Positions 45,652-55,704 are shown, counted from the stretch's first letter. The stretch: DNA of 64,000 nt from Prevotella sp. (GCA_021204905.1 JAJPYN010000007.1:75123-139122), one strand, 5' to 3'. Made by a program: numbers and translations. The notes: a model not told the origin generated them from the letters alone.

Positions 45652-47439
45652 ATGAAAAGAACATATATAATAATGTCTGCCGTAGTGGTCGTAACGGCGC
45701 TTTGCAGTTGCGGCTCCGACTTCTTGGACAAGGTGCCCAGCGGAGAGTACACGGCCGAAACATACTATTCATCCGACGACGCGGTGCTCAAAGGAACCGA
45801 ACCCCTTTACAACAGGGCGTGGTTCGACTTCAACCGCCGCGCCATTGTCGGCATGGGCTCCTACCGCGCTAATGACGCGTGGAACCCGTACGTGAGCGCC
45901 GAGTTCGCCAAGTTCCAAGTTACGGCCCTGACGGAAGATATGGCCCTTGCGTGGTCGTCGCTGTATAACGTCGTAACGCTGAGTAACGCCACGCTGGCGA
46001 ACCTCGAGGCTTACTGCACCGAGGACGTTACGGAGAGCGTCAAGCAGGCCGCTATCGGCGAGTGCTACCTCATGCGCGGCTGGGCGTATTTCTATCTGCT
46101 GCGCGGCTGGGGCGCAAACATCCTTTTCGAGGACAACCAGTCGATGGTGGAGAACCCGATCCGCCCGCTTAACCCCGAGAGCGACGTGCTGAAATTCATC
46201 ATCCGCGATTTCCGCCGTGCCGCCGAGCTCCTGCCCGAGACGGGTACCGACCATCACCCTTGCAAGTATGCGGCGAAGGCGGCATTGGCAAAGGCATTGC
46301 TGGCACAGAGCGGCTGGGATGCCGACTCCAAAGGCGACCACGACAGGAATACGGAGACCCTTGCAGAGGTGATCTCCCTTTGCGACGAGGTGATAAACTC
46401 GGGCAAGTATTCGCTCATGGCCGACTATGAAGACCTGTTTAAGGCGCAGAACAACGACAACGAGGAGACCATCCTCGCCATGCGCTGGGCTGACCCGAAC
46501 TCGGGCGAGTGGGGTGCGATGAACGCGCTTTACTCCGACCTTGCTTTCAGTGAGGTTACCGACGTGAATGTATGGGGCGGCAGTCTGACGGCCTCCGTCG
46601 ACATGCTCGACCTTTACAACGAAGACCCCGATGAGGCTGCGCACCGTCTGCACGGCACGTTCTTCACCCCGGGCAGCTACTACGACTATATTCTTATGGC
46701 CGACGGCGGTTACACCTACAACCACAACTGGGCGCAGAACAAGAAAGGCGTGCTTGGCACTAAGGCCGACGTCTCGCCTTGCAACCTCGCGCAGATGGCA
46801 TCGCCGCTGAACACCTATATCCAGCGCTTGGCGGATGTCTATTTAATAAAGGCCGAAGCAATACTCGGTAATAACGAGTCGACCTCAGACGGTGAGGCTC
46901 TCGCGGCGTTTAATGCCGTAAGGGACCGCGCGGGCGTGCATCCTTACACATCGATCACCCTCGACGACATCATCCGCGAGCGCCGCATAGAGTTCTGCAT
47001 GGAGTATTTCAACTGGTGGGATATGGTAACATGGTACCGCTGGAAGCCGCAGACGATGCTGCAGTTCTTCAACTATAAGCAGCACCGCGCATGGGAGACC
47101 CGCGAAGGCGACGTGCTCCTGAACAGCGACGGCACGCTGTCCTACCGCGCCGTGTTCCCGGGCAACAACGCATGGTATCTCTTCGACGAGAACGGCTACG
47201 TGCTGTGGAGCGACTGCCTGCGCGCGGGTGAGAACGACAACACCGTTGTGCAGACCGAGGCGCAGGGTTACGACTACGCGACGTTGCGCGACCAGTTGCT
47301 TAACGACAAAGGTTCTGACTACCAGCCTATCGTGCTGAGCGAAGCCAACATCTTCATGGCATACCCCGAGAGCGATGTCATCCAGAACTACTACTTCAAC
47401 GAAGACCCGCAGCCCTACGACTTCGGGGACGACGAATAA
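45652..47439 (+). CDS. susD: SusD/RagB family surface glycan-binding lipoprotein
   Basis: SusD-like lipoproteins cap the SusC barrel and bind the glycan. The 595-residue product has a lipoprotein signal (IIMSAVVVVTALCSCGSDFL, acylated Cys in LCSC), TPR-like helices in the N-terminal half (IGECYLMRGWAYFYLLRGWG) and the C-terminal RagB part (YIQRLADVYLIKAEAILG, IIRERRIEFCMEYFNWWDMV). It is directly behind susC and 42 bases before the next surface protein. Confidence 0.95.
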   Translation: MKRTYIIMSAVVVVTALCSCGSDFLDKVPSGEYTAETYYSSDDAVLKGTEPLYNRAWFDFNRRAIVGMGSYRANDAWNPYVSAEFAKFQVTALTEDMALAWSSLYNVVTLSNATLANLEAYCTEDVTESVKQAAIGECYLMRGWAYFYLLRGWGANILFEDNQSMVENPIRPLNPESDVLKFIIRDFRRAAELLPETGTDHHPCKYAAKAALAKALLAQSGWDADSKGDHDRNTETLAEVISLCDEVINSGKYSLMADYEDLFKAQNNDNEETILAMRWADPNSGEWGAMNALYSDLAFSEVTDVNVWGGSLTASVDMLDLYNEDPDEAAHRLHGTFFTPGSYYDYILMADGGYTYNHNWAQNKKGVLGTKADVSPCNLAQMASPLNTYIQRLADVYLIKAEAILGNNESTSDGEALAAFNAVRDRAGVHPYTSITLDDIIRERRIEFCMEYFNWWDMVTWYRWKPQTMLQFFNYKQHRAWETREGDVLLNSDGTLSYRAVFPGNNAWYLFDENGYVLWSDCLRAGENDNTVVQTEAQGYDYATLRDQLLNDKGSDYQPIVLSEANIFMAYPESDVIQNYYFNEDPQPYDFGDDE

Positions 47440-47481
47440 CCGCTACGAAGGATGAAACTTTTTAATCATTGCGCGAATAAT

Positions 47482-49101
47482 ATGAAAAAGAACATATTCA
47501 ACACCAAAAACCTGTTGCTCACGATGTTGCTTGCCGCGGTAATCCTGCCGGCAATGACATCCTGCTCGGACGATGAGGAGAAAGCCACCGGAGCGCCTAC
47601 CATCACCGGCGTGCGCGTTACCGACCCCGAGTATGCGGACAGCTTGTTCACCAAGGCCGGCGCCGGTTCGATGATTGCCATTTTGGGTAACAATCTGGCC
47701 GACGCCCTCGCCGTGTACGTGTGCGACCAAGAGGTGTTCCTCAACCCCACGCTTAACACCAACCACAGCATTATCGTAACCATCCCCTCCGAGGAGAACG
47801 GTTTCGTCTTGCCGTCGCTCGACAGCAGCCTCAAGAGCGAGATACGCGTCGAGACAGCCCTGGGTACGGCTACCTATGCGTTCACCGTCTACGGTCCGTC
47901 GCCGTCTATCACGCGCATCGATGCTGACTACCCGCGCACGGCCGGCAACATCGTTACCGTGAACGGTATGAACCTCGTCGACATCGAGAGCGCGTACATC
48001 ACCGACATCCCTTACGACGAGTTTGTCGAGATGAACATCACCGGCGAGGTGCCGGGCAACCACACGATGATCACCGGCATAGAGACCGTAATGGCCGACC
48101 ATCACCTCAGTTCGACGAACTACTATGAGACGACCTCCGTGCTCACTTTCCCCGTGCCGGAGAACATTCCCGAGAGCGGTACGCTTGTCTTCGAGTGCGC
48201 CGCGGGCAACGCCTACATCGGTTTCTCGGTTAATCCCGGCGTACCGGTGATCAAGACCGTGTCGAACGATATGCCGCAGATCGGCGAGGACCTTATCATA
48301 ACGGGTACCGAGCTGTTGCAGGCACAGATCAGTTACGGCGACATCACCCTTTCCGAGGATGAGTTCACCATTTCGGAGACCTACGACACCATCTGCATCC
48401 CGTTCCGGCGCAAGCCTTCCGAAGGCAGCGACCCGACGCTGACCATCACCACGCCTGGCGGCACGGCCACGGTGGAGCGGTTCTATGACTGGTCGACCAT
48501 CCTGACCACCTTCGACAACGATGATGCGACGGACAACGGGTGGGACCCGAACGCTTCGTATGCCGACAGCGGCACGGACGACGGCGTATACGCTTATATC
48601 GACCTGCCGAACACCGGTCAGAGCTGGTGGGGCACGATGATTTATTTCCGCAAGGACTGGAACGGCAACTCCTTCCCGCTCTCGGATAATATCCCGGCTG
48701 ATGCTCCCTCGACCGACGTTTATTTCGCATACAACGTCTACGACAACTCCGACTTCAATAACGGCACGTTCCCCGGCTACCTGCGTTATATGATACAGCT
48801 CGGCGACGACAGCCAGTACTACTACGACAACGGCTTCGAGTGGACCGACTACGAGGCGCAGGAGTTCGCGTTCAACCCGCCCGTGCTGGCCGACATCAAC
48901 GGCGAGTATCATAAGAACATGTGGTACCGCGTCACGGTGAGCCTCGACAACTTCGATTGTTATCAGGGCATGACATGGTCGCAGATCGTCGACACGCAGC
49001 TCTGGCAGTTCTACCTGATGTACTACAACCAAGGCACGGCGAAGGGCGATGTGGACGTCAAGATTGACAATATCCGCGTCATCTATATTCCGTCAAACTA
49101 A
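47482..49101 (+). CDS. Surface glycan-binding lipoprotein with TIG-like domains
   Basis: A 539-residue lipoprotein in the position of a surface glycan-binding protein (SGBP), just after susD. The signal ends ILPAMTSCSDDEE; acidic residues after the Cys fit export to the cell surface. The first ~300 residues form repeated Ig-like IPT/TIG domains (PTITGVRVTDPEYADSL; PSITRIDADYPRTAGNIVTV; PVIKTVSNDMPQIGEDLIIT). The C-terminal part is rich in tryptophan and tyrosine (STILTTFDNDDATDNGWDPN; QYYYDNGFEWTDYE) and is probably the glycan-binding module. I start at MKKNIFNTKN (ATG 47482-47484); an ATG at 47452 adds ten residues in front of the signal. Confidence 0.88.
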   Translation: MKKNIFNTKNLLLTMLLAAVILPAMTSCSDDEEKATGAPTITGVRVTDPEYADSLFTKAGAGSMIAILGNNLADALAVYVCDQEVFLNPTLNTNHSIIVTIPSEENGFVLPSLDSSLKSEIRVETALGTATYAFTVYGPSPSITRIDADYPRTAGNIVTVNGMNLVDIESAYITDIPYDEFVEMNITGEVPGNHTMITGIETVMADHHLSSTNYYETTSVLTFPVPENIPESGTLVFECAAGNAYIGFSVNPGVPVIKTVSNDMPQIGEDLIITGTELLQAQISYGDITLSEDEFTISETYDTICIPFRRKPSEGSDPTLTITTPGGTATVERFYDWSTILTTFDNDDATDNGWDPNASYADSGTDDGVYAYIDLPNTGQSWWGTMIYFRKDWNGNSFPLSDNIPADAPSTDVYFAYNVYDNSDFNNGTFPGYLRYMIQLGDDSQYYYDNGFEWTDYEAQEFAFNPPVLADINGEYHKNMWYRVTVSLDNFDCYQGMTWSQIVDTQLWQFYLMYYNQGTAKGDVDVKIDNIRVIYIPSN

Positions 49102-49116
49102 TTGATGATAACAACT

Positions 49117-50622
49117 ATGAGCAAGAAAATTATATTTTTGATGTCGGTCCTCGTTACGGCTCTGTTCATTCAGAGTTGTAGCGACGACGACAAGACCGGC
49201 ACGGCAACGGGGCTCACCGTCAGCTACAACGGCACGGATGTGCAGTCGATCGAGTTCACGATGGGTTCATCGTTCCGCGTGCTGAGCATCAATACCGATG
49301 CCGACTGGGCGGTGTCCCTGCCCGATGCGGACGAGGATTGGATCACCGTTACGCCGCACGCCGGTTACGGCTGGGAATATGCCGACACGGCTTCCACCAA
49401 CCTCCGCTCGTATGTCAAGCTGACGGTGGCTGCCAACAGCGGTGCCTCGCGCTCGACGACGCTGACGGTGACGGCCGGAGGGCTCTCCCTCGCCATACCC
49501 GTAACGCAGAGGGGCAGCGAGAGCGATGAGGGCGACCCGTTCGAGACGGCGTTCGCGATGGTAAGCAACCTCACCTTCGGTTACAACCTCGGTAACACGC
49601 TCGATGCCAACCCCGATTACACCAATTCGTCGTGGCTCGATTTCAGTCAAGGCACGTCAGTATGGGAGACCTCGTGGGGACAGCCGTTGACGACGCAGGA
49701 CATCATCGACGACATCGCAGCAGCGGGCTTTAACATCATCCGCGTGCCGGTAACATGGTATCCGCATGTTGACGACGATTGGAACATCGATGCCGACTGG
49801 ATGGCGCGCGTCAAGGAAGTGGTCGACTACGTGCTTAATGCCGGTTGCTATTGCATCCTCAACGTGCAGCACGACACCGGCGCGGGCGACTCCAGCCGCG
49901 GGGATAACGCCGCTTGGCTATATGCCGACGAGGACGATTATCCGACGCAGACCGAGCATTACCAGAAGCTGTGGCAGCAGATCGCGACCGAGTTTAAGGA
50001 CTATGGCGAGAAGCTGCTGTTCGAGTCGTTCAACGAGATTCTGAACAAGAGTTACAGCTGGACCGCTCCTTCGGCGGGCGACGGCGCTTACACCGCTATC
50101 AACAAGTTGCAGCAGGACTTCGTGAACACCGTGCGCGCTACGGGCGGCAACAACGAATACCGCAACCTCGCCATCACGACCTACTCCGCGACAGGCAACA
50201 CCACCGTGCCGCTCAACGAGCTGACCGTTCCCGAGGATGTTCACCAGAACCATATCTACGGCTCGATTCACACTTACGACCCGTACAACTTCTGTAACAA
50301 CAACTCGGGCAAGAACGCCGACGGTTCGGAGTACGACTACAACATCCTCATCTTCGACAGCGACTGCGAGGCGACCATCGACGAGGTGGTTACCAACTGC
50401 TACAACCGCTTCAACGAGCTGGGCATACCGTTCATCTTCGGTGAGTTCGGCGCCATCGATGAGGAGAAAGACATGGCCGAGCGCGTGAAGTACGCCACAT
50501 ACATCGCCACGAAGATGAAGGCTTACAACACGTCAGGCCTGTGGTGGATGGGTCTCTACAACCGCAGCACGCGCACGTGGTACGAGCAGCAGATTGTCGA
50601 CGCCCTGTTCGCCGTGCAATAA
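49117..50622 (+). CDS. BACON-GH5 lipoprotein, endo-glucanase/mannanase
   Basis: A surface-exposed glycanase of 501 residues. The lipoprotein signal (IIFLMSVLVTALFIQSCSDD) is followed by a BACON domain (about 25-135: WAVSLPDADEDWITVTPHAG; SLAIPVTQRG) and a GH5 catalytic domain. Catalytic residues: acid/base Glu307 in LFESFNEILNK and nucleophile Glu443 in FIFGEFGAIDEEK. GNTLDANP and FNIIRVPVTWYPHV are typical of GH5 endo-beta-1,4-glucanases of subfamily 4 or 2, so it may cut glucomannan or mixed backbones. I start at MSKKIIF (ATG 49117); an ATG at 49105 is an alternative. A strong terminator follows. Confidence 0.9.
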   Translation: MSKKIIFLMSVLVTALFIQSCSDDDKTGTATGLTVSYNGTDVQSIEFTMGSSFRVLSINTDADWAVSLPDADEDWITVTPHAGYGWEYADTASTNLRSYVKLTVAANSGASRSTTLTVTAGGLSLAIPVTQRGSESDEGDPFETAFAMVSNLTFGYNLGNTLDANPDYTNSSWLDFSQGTSVWETSWGQPLTTQDIIDDIAAAGFNIIRVPVTWYPHVDDDWNIDADWMARVKEVVDYVLNAGCYCILNVQHDTGAGDSSRGDNAAWLYADEDDYPTQTEHYQKLWQQIATEFKDYGEKLLFESFNEILNKSYSWTAPSAGDGAYTAINKLQQDFVNTVRATGGNNEYRNLAITTYSATGNTTVPLNELTVPEDVHQNHIYGSIHTYDPYNFCNNNSGKNADGSEYDYNILIFDSDCEATIDEVVTNCYNRFNELGIPFIFGEFGAIDEEKDMAERVKYATYIATKMKAYNTSGLWWMGLYNRSTRTWYEQQIVDALFAVQ

Positions 50623-50634
50623 CGCTTTGACAAA

Positions 50635-50683
50635 CGGAGACCGGTCGGGATGCTTTTCCCACAATGACCGGTCTTCGTTTTTT
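50635..50683 (+). terminator. Intrinsic terminator inside the PUL
   Basis: CGGAGACCGGTC (50635-50646) pairs with GACCGGTCTTCG (50666-50677), twelve pairs with one wobble, followed by TTTTTTC. It lies between GH5 and GH26, so the surface genes and the downstream enzymes are probably expressed at different levels. Confidence 0.85.
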
Positions 50684-50709
50684 CTTTACACATATTTCTA
50701 TTTAAAACG

Positions 50710-51861
50710 ATGACAAAGAAAATCATCCTTTTGTCGGCGTTGCTCCTCGTCCCGGCGCTTGTCCCCGCGAAAGGTCCGCTGTCGCCGAAAGAAAGGCTCG
50801 TGCAGCGGTTAGCGGACATCCGGAAGAAAGGCGTGATGTACGGCCATCAGGACGACCCGTTCTACGGCATCACGTGGATGTGGGAGGAAGGGCGCAGCGA
50901 CACGAAGGAACTTGTGGGCGACTGGCCCGCCGTGATGGGTTTCGACCTTGGCGGCATAGAGCTCGGCAACGAATGCAACCTTGACTCCGTGCCATTCGAC
51001 CGCATACGCCAAGAGATACAAAACCACTACCGGCGCGGCGGCATCATCGCCATCTCGTGGCATCCGCGCAACCCGCTGCTCGGCACGACGGCGTGGATTG
51101 AACGAGATACCCTTGCTTACAACACGGCGATGGATGCCCTGCGGCAACTTAATCAATGCCCGCTTGCGAAAGAGGTGGTTGACCCGAAAACAACGTGTGC
51201 GAGCGTGTTGGAGGGCGGCTCGCAACATGAGAAATTTCAGCAGTGGCTCTGTCGCGTAACCGATTTTCTCGTTTCCCTGACCGACGATAAAGGCAATCCG
51301 ATTCCCGTCATCTTCCGCCCGTGGCACGAGAATAACGGCTCGTGGTTCTGGTGGGGGCAAGACCTGTGCAGCGACGAAGAGTTTCATGCGCTGTGGGATA
51401 TGACGCAGGACTTTATCCGCGAGCGGTTGCCGGATAGCATCGTTTGGTCGTTCTCGCCCAACCTGCAAGGCAATTGGACAGAGGAGAGCTGGCTCGTGAG
51501 GTATCCCGGCGACGACAGGGTCGACTTGATAGGTGTCGACGCTTATCAGTGGGGCACGGAGGAGGACTTCGTCAGGCAGCTCACCGCCGACCTGAACATA
51601 ATTAACAGTATAGCCCTCAGCCGGAACAAGCTCATCGCCCTGACGGAGTGCGGACACCAGAACTCGCCTGATCCGACGTGGTGGACCCGCGTATTCCGCC
51701 CCGTGATAGAGCCGTTCCCCGTGGTATATTTCCTGCCGTGGCGCAACTGGCATAAGGAGCACTTCGGCGCGAGCAAGGATGCCCCGACGGCGGACGATTT
51801 CAAGAGTTGGGCTGACGAGAAAACAATGCTCTTCCTCAACGATATAAAGAAAATAAAATGA
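50710..51861 (+). CDS. GH26 beta-mannanase
   Basis: A 383-residue GH26 enzyme with a cleavable signal peptide (ILLSALLLVPALVPAKG) and therefore probably periplasmic. GH26 enzymes hydrolyse beta-1,4-mannan, often releasing mannobiose. Catalytic residues are visible: acid/base Glu207 in FRPWHENNGSWFWWG and nucleophile Glu313 in IALTECGHQNSP. Other family blocks are MYGHQDDPFYG and IAISWHPRNPLLG. It overlaps the GH130 gene by four bases (ATGA), which ties mannobiose release to its further use. Confidence 0.94.
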   Translation: MTKKIILLSALLLVPALVPAKGPLSPKERLVQRLADIRKKGVMYGHQDDPFYGITWMWEEGRSDTKELVGDWPAVMGFDLGGIELGNECNLDSVPFDRIRQEIQNHYRRGGIIAISWHPRNPLLGTTAWIERDTLAYNTAMDALRQLNQCPLAKEVVDPKTTCASVLEGGSQHEKFQQWLCRVTDFLVSLTDDKGNPIPVIFRPWHENNGSWFWWGQDLCSDEEFHALWDMTQDFIRERLPDSIVWSFSPNLQGNWTEESWLVRYPGDDRVDLIGVDAYQWGTEEDFVRQLTADLNIINSIALSRNKLIALTECGHQNSPDPTWWTRVFRPVIEPFPVVYFLPWRNWHKEHFGASKDAPTADDFKSWADEKTMLFLNDIKKIK

Positions 51862-53024
51862 CGGACTTCAATGAGCGGCTGGGCGGGCTTCGCGCATACC
51901 ACGAGGCGCTTCTTTCGCGTCCCAACGTGAAGCTTCCGCACGGCAACAACATCTACGACCGCTATGCCAACCCGGTCCTCACGGCGGAGCACACTCCAAT
52001 CGAATGGCGCTATGATCTGTGCGAGAAGGCCAATCCCTACTTAATGCAGCGGATTATGATGAACGCCGTTCTCAATGCGGGGGCAATCAAATGGCACGGA
52101 AAATACCTGCTTGTCGTGCGTGTCGAGGGGGCTGACCGCAAGAGTTTCTTCGCTGTGGCGGAGTCGCTGAACGGCATCGACAATTTCCGCTTTTGGGAGG
52201 AACCGATCACGATGCCGGAAGACACGATCCCGGCAACAAATATCTATGATATGCGTCTCACCGCTCACGAAGACGGATGGATCTACGGGCTGTTCTGCGC
52301 GGAACGCCGCGATGACAATCAGCCGAATGATTTATCTGCAGCTACGGCAACATGCGCCATAGCAAGGACTAAGGACTTTGTAACGTGGCGGCGTTTGCCC
52401 GATTTGAAATCAAAATCCCACCAGCGCAATGTTGTCCTTCATCCCGAATTTGTCAACGGCAAGTACGCCCTTTACACCCGTCCGCAAGACGGCTTCATCG
52501 ATGCGGGAAGCGGCGGCGGCATCGGCTGGGCGCTGATAGACGACATCACGCACGCGGAGGTGAAAGAGGAGCGTATCATCAATGCCCGCCACTACCACAC
52601 TATAATGGAGGTGAAGAATGGTGAGGGCCCGCACCCCGTCAAGACTCCGCAGGGCTGGCTCCATCTTGCACACGGCGTGCGGGGTTGCGCCTCGGGCCTG
52701 CGCTATGTATTATATATGTATATGACCGCTTTGGACGACCCGACACGCGTCATCGCGCAGCCCGGCGGATATTTCCTCGTACCACAAGGCGAAGAATACA
52801 TCGGCGACGTGATGAATGTGGTGTTCTCCAACGGATGGATTATCGACGACGACGGCACGGTGTTCATCTACTACGCCTCGTCCGACACGCGGCTCCACGT
52901 GGTAACATCCACCATTGAGCGGCTTGTCGATTATTGTCTTAATACTCCTCCCGACGGCTACACCACAGGAGCCTCAGTAGAGACAATAAAAGAATTAATA
53001 CGCAAGAACAGACAACTCAAATAA
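51858..53024 (+). CDS. GH130 4-O-beta-mannosyl-glucose phosphorylase
   Basis: A cytoplasmic phosphorylase of 388 residues that splits mannosyl-beta-1,4-glucose into mannose-1-phosphate and glucose. It has no signal peptide. The five-bladed propeller begins YDRYANPVLTAEHTPIEWRY, with NAVLNAGAIKWHGKYLLVVR, the catalytic Asp131 in NIYDMRLTAHEDG (the same number I recall for the Bacteroides fragilis enzyme), and KSHQRNVVLHPEFV. The long form with this N-terminus fits subfamily GH130_1. The adjacent 2-epimerase supplies its substrate from mannobiose. Confidence 0.93.
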   Translation: MTDFNERLGGLRAYHEALLSRPNVKLPHGNNIYDRYANPVLTAEHTPIEWRYDLCEKANPYLMQRIMMNAVLNAGAIKWHGKYLLVVRVEGADRKSFFAVAESLNGIDNFRFWEEPITMPEDTIPATNIYDMRLTAHEDGWIYGLFCAERRDDNQPNDLSAATATCAIARTKDFVTWRRLPDLKSKSHQRNVVLHPEFVNGKYALYTRPQDGFIDAGSGGGIGWALIDDITHAEVKEERIINARHYHTIMEVKNGEGPHPVKTPQGWLHLAHGVRGCASGLRYVLYMYMTALDDPTRVIAQPGGYFLVPQGEEYIGDVMNVVFSNGWIIDDDGTVFIYYASSDTRLHVVTSTIERLVDYCLNTPPDGYTTGASVETIKELIRKNRQLK

Positions 53025-53055
53025 GAACAAATAACAAAATCGTAAATACTAACCT

Positions 53056-54444
53056 ATGGCAAGTCTGAGAGAGAAAGTGGGCTATGGCTTCGGCGATATG
53101 TCCTCGTCTATGTTCTGGAAGATATTCAGCTATTATCTTCCTATATTCTATGCCGACGTATTCGGGCTGTCGCTCGGCGCAACGGGTATGCTGATGCTTG
53201 TAACCCGTATCTGGGACACGGTGTCCGACCCGATGATGGGCGCCATCGCCGACCGCACGCACACTCGTTGGGGCAAATACCGTCCGTTCCTGTTGTGGTT
53301 CGCCGCGCCGTTCGCCATAGCGGGCTGCCTGCTCTTCACCACGCCCCATTTCGGCGAGACGGGCAAACTGGTGTGGGCGTATGCCACATACATCCTGATG
53401 ATGACCGTATATACCGGTATCAATGTGCCGTACGGCTCTATGCTCGGCGTGATGACAGACAACTCCGACGAAAAGACTATCTTCTCCTCTTTCCGCATGT
53501 TCTTTGCCTACGCAGGTTCATTTATCGCATTATTCTCTTGGGAGCCGCTCGTAAAGGCGCTCAAAGGCACGGGTGCCGACGAGATACTGGGTGCACAAGT
53601 AGGCTGGCAGAACGCGATGTATGTCATTGCCGGAGCGTGCCTGCTGATGTTCCTCGTATGCTTCCTGATGACGCGCGAGCATATCAAACCGACACCCTCC
53701 GCCTCAATATGGAAAGACGTCGGGTCGCTCGTGAGGAACAAACCGTGGTGGCTGTTGACGTGTGTCGCTCTTTGCACGAATCTCTTCAACACGTTGCGCG
53801 GTTCTACGGCGGCGTTCTATTTCAAATATCTCATCGGCGAGCAGGCGGGTGTTGACCTCGGTTTTGTCTCGTTCATCTTCTTCGCGGGCGTGTTCCTCGC
53901 CGTGGGAGAGGTATGCAACATGATAGGCGTGGCGTTGGCTGTGCCCGTGTCGAATATTGCAGGCGGTAAGAAACCCGCGTTCATCCTCTCGAGTATAGCG
54001 TTAATTATATTCAGCGTCGCATTCTTCTATCTGCCTACGGCTACTAATGCGGGCTACATCTGGATCCTCGTCCTGCAAATCCTCACCTCTCTCTTCACGG
54101 GCATTGTCTCGCCGCTGGTGTGGAGTATGTACGCCGACGTGGCGGATTACAGTCAGGCGGTCAACGGCTCCGCTTCGACGGGACTTGTCTTCTCGTCCGG
54201 CTCGATGGCGCAGAAGTTTGGCGGCGCAATAGCCGGCTCGGCGGTGATGTGGATTCTCGGCGGCTTCGGACTGGTGTCCAACGCGCCGGAACAGACGGCA
54301 AGCGCGATACTTGGTATGAAGCTTACAATGAGTTATTTCCCTGCTACGGTGGCGGCAATAATGCTTGTCTTGTTGCTGTTCTATCCGCTTAGCAAGCGTG
54401 CGATGGTTCAAATAGCGAACAAACTTAATACCATGCGCAAGTAA
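53056..54444 (+). CDS. GPH family sugar:cation symporter
   Basis: A 462-residue inner-membrane carrier of the glycoside-pentoside-hexuronide family (MFS fold), with about 12 segments. The family signature DPMMGAIADRTHTRWGKYRP follows the second segment. In this position it most likely imports mannobiose, mannosyl-glucose or cellobiose from the periplasm with a cation. It is 31 bases behind the GH130 gene, and its stop codon overlaps the next start (TAATG). Confidence 0.92.
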   Translation: MASLREKVGYGFGDMSSSMFWKIFSYYLPIFYADVFGLSLGATGMLMLVTRIWDTVSDPMMGAIADRTHTRWGKYRPFLLWFAAPFAIAGCLLFTTPHFGETGKLVWAYATYILMMTVYTGINVPYGSMLGVMTDNSDEKTIFSSFRMFFAYAGSFIALFSWEPLVKALKGTGADEILGAQVGWQNAMYVIAGACLLMFLVCFLMTREHIKPTPSASIWKDVGSLVRNKPWWLLTCVALCTNLFNTLRGSTAAFYFKYLIGEQAGVDLGFVSFIFFAGVFLAVGEVCNMIGVALAVPVSNIAGGKKPAFILSSIALIIFSVAFFYLPTATNAGYIWILVLQILTSLFTGIVSPLVWSMYADVADYSQAVNGSASTGLVFSSGSMAQKFGGAIAGSAVMWILGGFGLVSNAPEQTASAILGMKLTMSYFPATVAAIMLVLLLFYPLSKRAMVQIANKLNTMRK

Positions 54445-55667
54445 TGACGGATAAGCAGTTATTATCACGCCAGATGCGGGATGTCGTGGAGAATAACATC
54501 CTGCGTTTCTGGTTAGACAACATGCAGGATCGTGAGAACGGCGGGTTCTACGGTCAGATGCGCGGCGACGGCACGTTGGTGAAGGACGCGGTGAAAGGCG
54601 GCATCCTCAACGCCCGCATCCTGTGGACATTCTCCGCCGCTTATCGTGTATTGGGGAAAGAGGAGTATCTCACCGCCGCCACACGGGCGAAAGACTATAT
54701 CCTCACCTATTTCTACGACGCGCAATATGGCGGCATCTATTGGTCGGTAGACTGCACGGGCAAGCCCGTCGACACAAAGAAACAGTTCTATGCGCTCGGA
54801 TTCGCACTCTACGGACTGACGGAATACGTGCGTGCCACAGGCGACAGCGATGTCCTCGCGAAGGCGATAGAGATGTTCGACACGATAGAGGAGCACGCGC
54901 TCGACCGCAGATTCGGCGGATACATCGAGGCGCAGACACGCACGTGGCAGGAGATGGCTGATGTGCGCTTGTCGGAGTTGGACGCCAACTATCCCAAGTC
55001 GCAGAACACCCATCTGCATATCATAGAGCCTTACGCCAACCTCTACCGCTGCCTGAAAGAACAAAAGGTGACGGGCGATGTCGTCTGCCGCGTGGAGAAA
55101 GCGCTGAGAAACATCATCGACATATTCTGCGACAAAATACTCAACCCCGCCACTCACCACCTCGACCTTTTCTTCGAGATGGACTGGACACGCGGCGCAG
55201 GATGGCTCGAGAGCTACGGACACGACATAGAGTGCTCGTGGCTGATGCACGAGGCGGCGCTCATCCTCGCAGACAAAACGGTGTTGGCAAAGGTGGAGCC
55301 GATAGTGCGCCTCGTGGCAAAGGCTTCGGAGAAGGGACTCAATGCCGACGGCTCGATGACACACGAGGCCAACCTCGATACGGGACACGTCGACGACGAC
55401 CGGCATTGGTGGGTGCAGGCGGAGGCGGTAGTGGGATTTTACAACCTATATCAGCACTTCGGAGATGAGCGTGCGCTGACTATTTCAATGAATGTGTGGC
55501 AATACATCAAAGAAAACCTCATCGACTATGAGCACGGCGAGTGGTATTGGAGCCGCGACAAGAACGGCGTGCTCAACACCCGCGACGACCATGCCGGATT
55601 CTGGAAGTGCCCCTACCACAACAGCCGGATGTGCCTCGAACTGATAGAGCGCATCGGCGAACAATAA
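54444..55667 (+). CDS. Cellobiose 2-epimerase
   Basis: A cytoplasmic enzyme of 407 residues of the N-acylglucosamine 2-epimerase family. It interconverts the reducing glucose and mannose of beta-1,4-disaccharides, here mannobiose to mannosyl-glucose. The (alpha/alpha)6 barrel shows ENGGFYGQMRGDG, KGGILNARILWTFSAAYR, and the catalytic/binding histidines in NTHLHIIEPYANL, ESYGHDIECSWLMHEA and DDDRHWWVQAEAVVGFYN. It overlaps the transporter gene by one base. Together with GH130 it completes the mannobiose route. Confidence 0.94.
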   Translation: MTDKQLLSRQMRDVVENNILRFWLDNMQDRENGGFYGQMRGDGTLVKDAVKGGILNARILWTFSAAYRVLGKEEYLTAATRAKDYILTYFYDAQYGGIYWSVDCTGKPVDTKKQFYALGFALYGLTEYVRATGDSDVLAKAIEMFDTIEEHALDRRFGGYIEAQTRTWQEMADVRLSELDANYPKSQNTHLHIIEPYANLYRCLKEQKVTGDVVCRVEKALRNIIDIFCDKILNPATHHLDLFFEMDWTRGAGWLESYGHDIECSWLMHEAALILADKTVLAKVEPIVRLVAKASEKGLNADGSMTHEANLDTGHVDDDRHWWVQAEAVVGFYNLYQHFGDERALTISMNVWQYIKENLIDYEHGEWYWSRDKNGVLNTRDDHAGFWKCPYHNSRMCLELIERIGEQ

Positions 55668-55704
55668 ACTTAACATCATTTACCCGACAAGACTCTCTCC
55701 CGAT

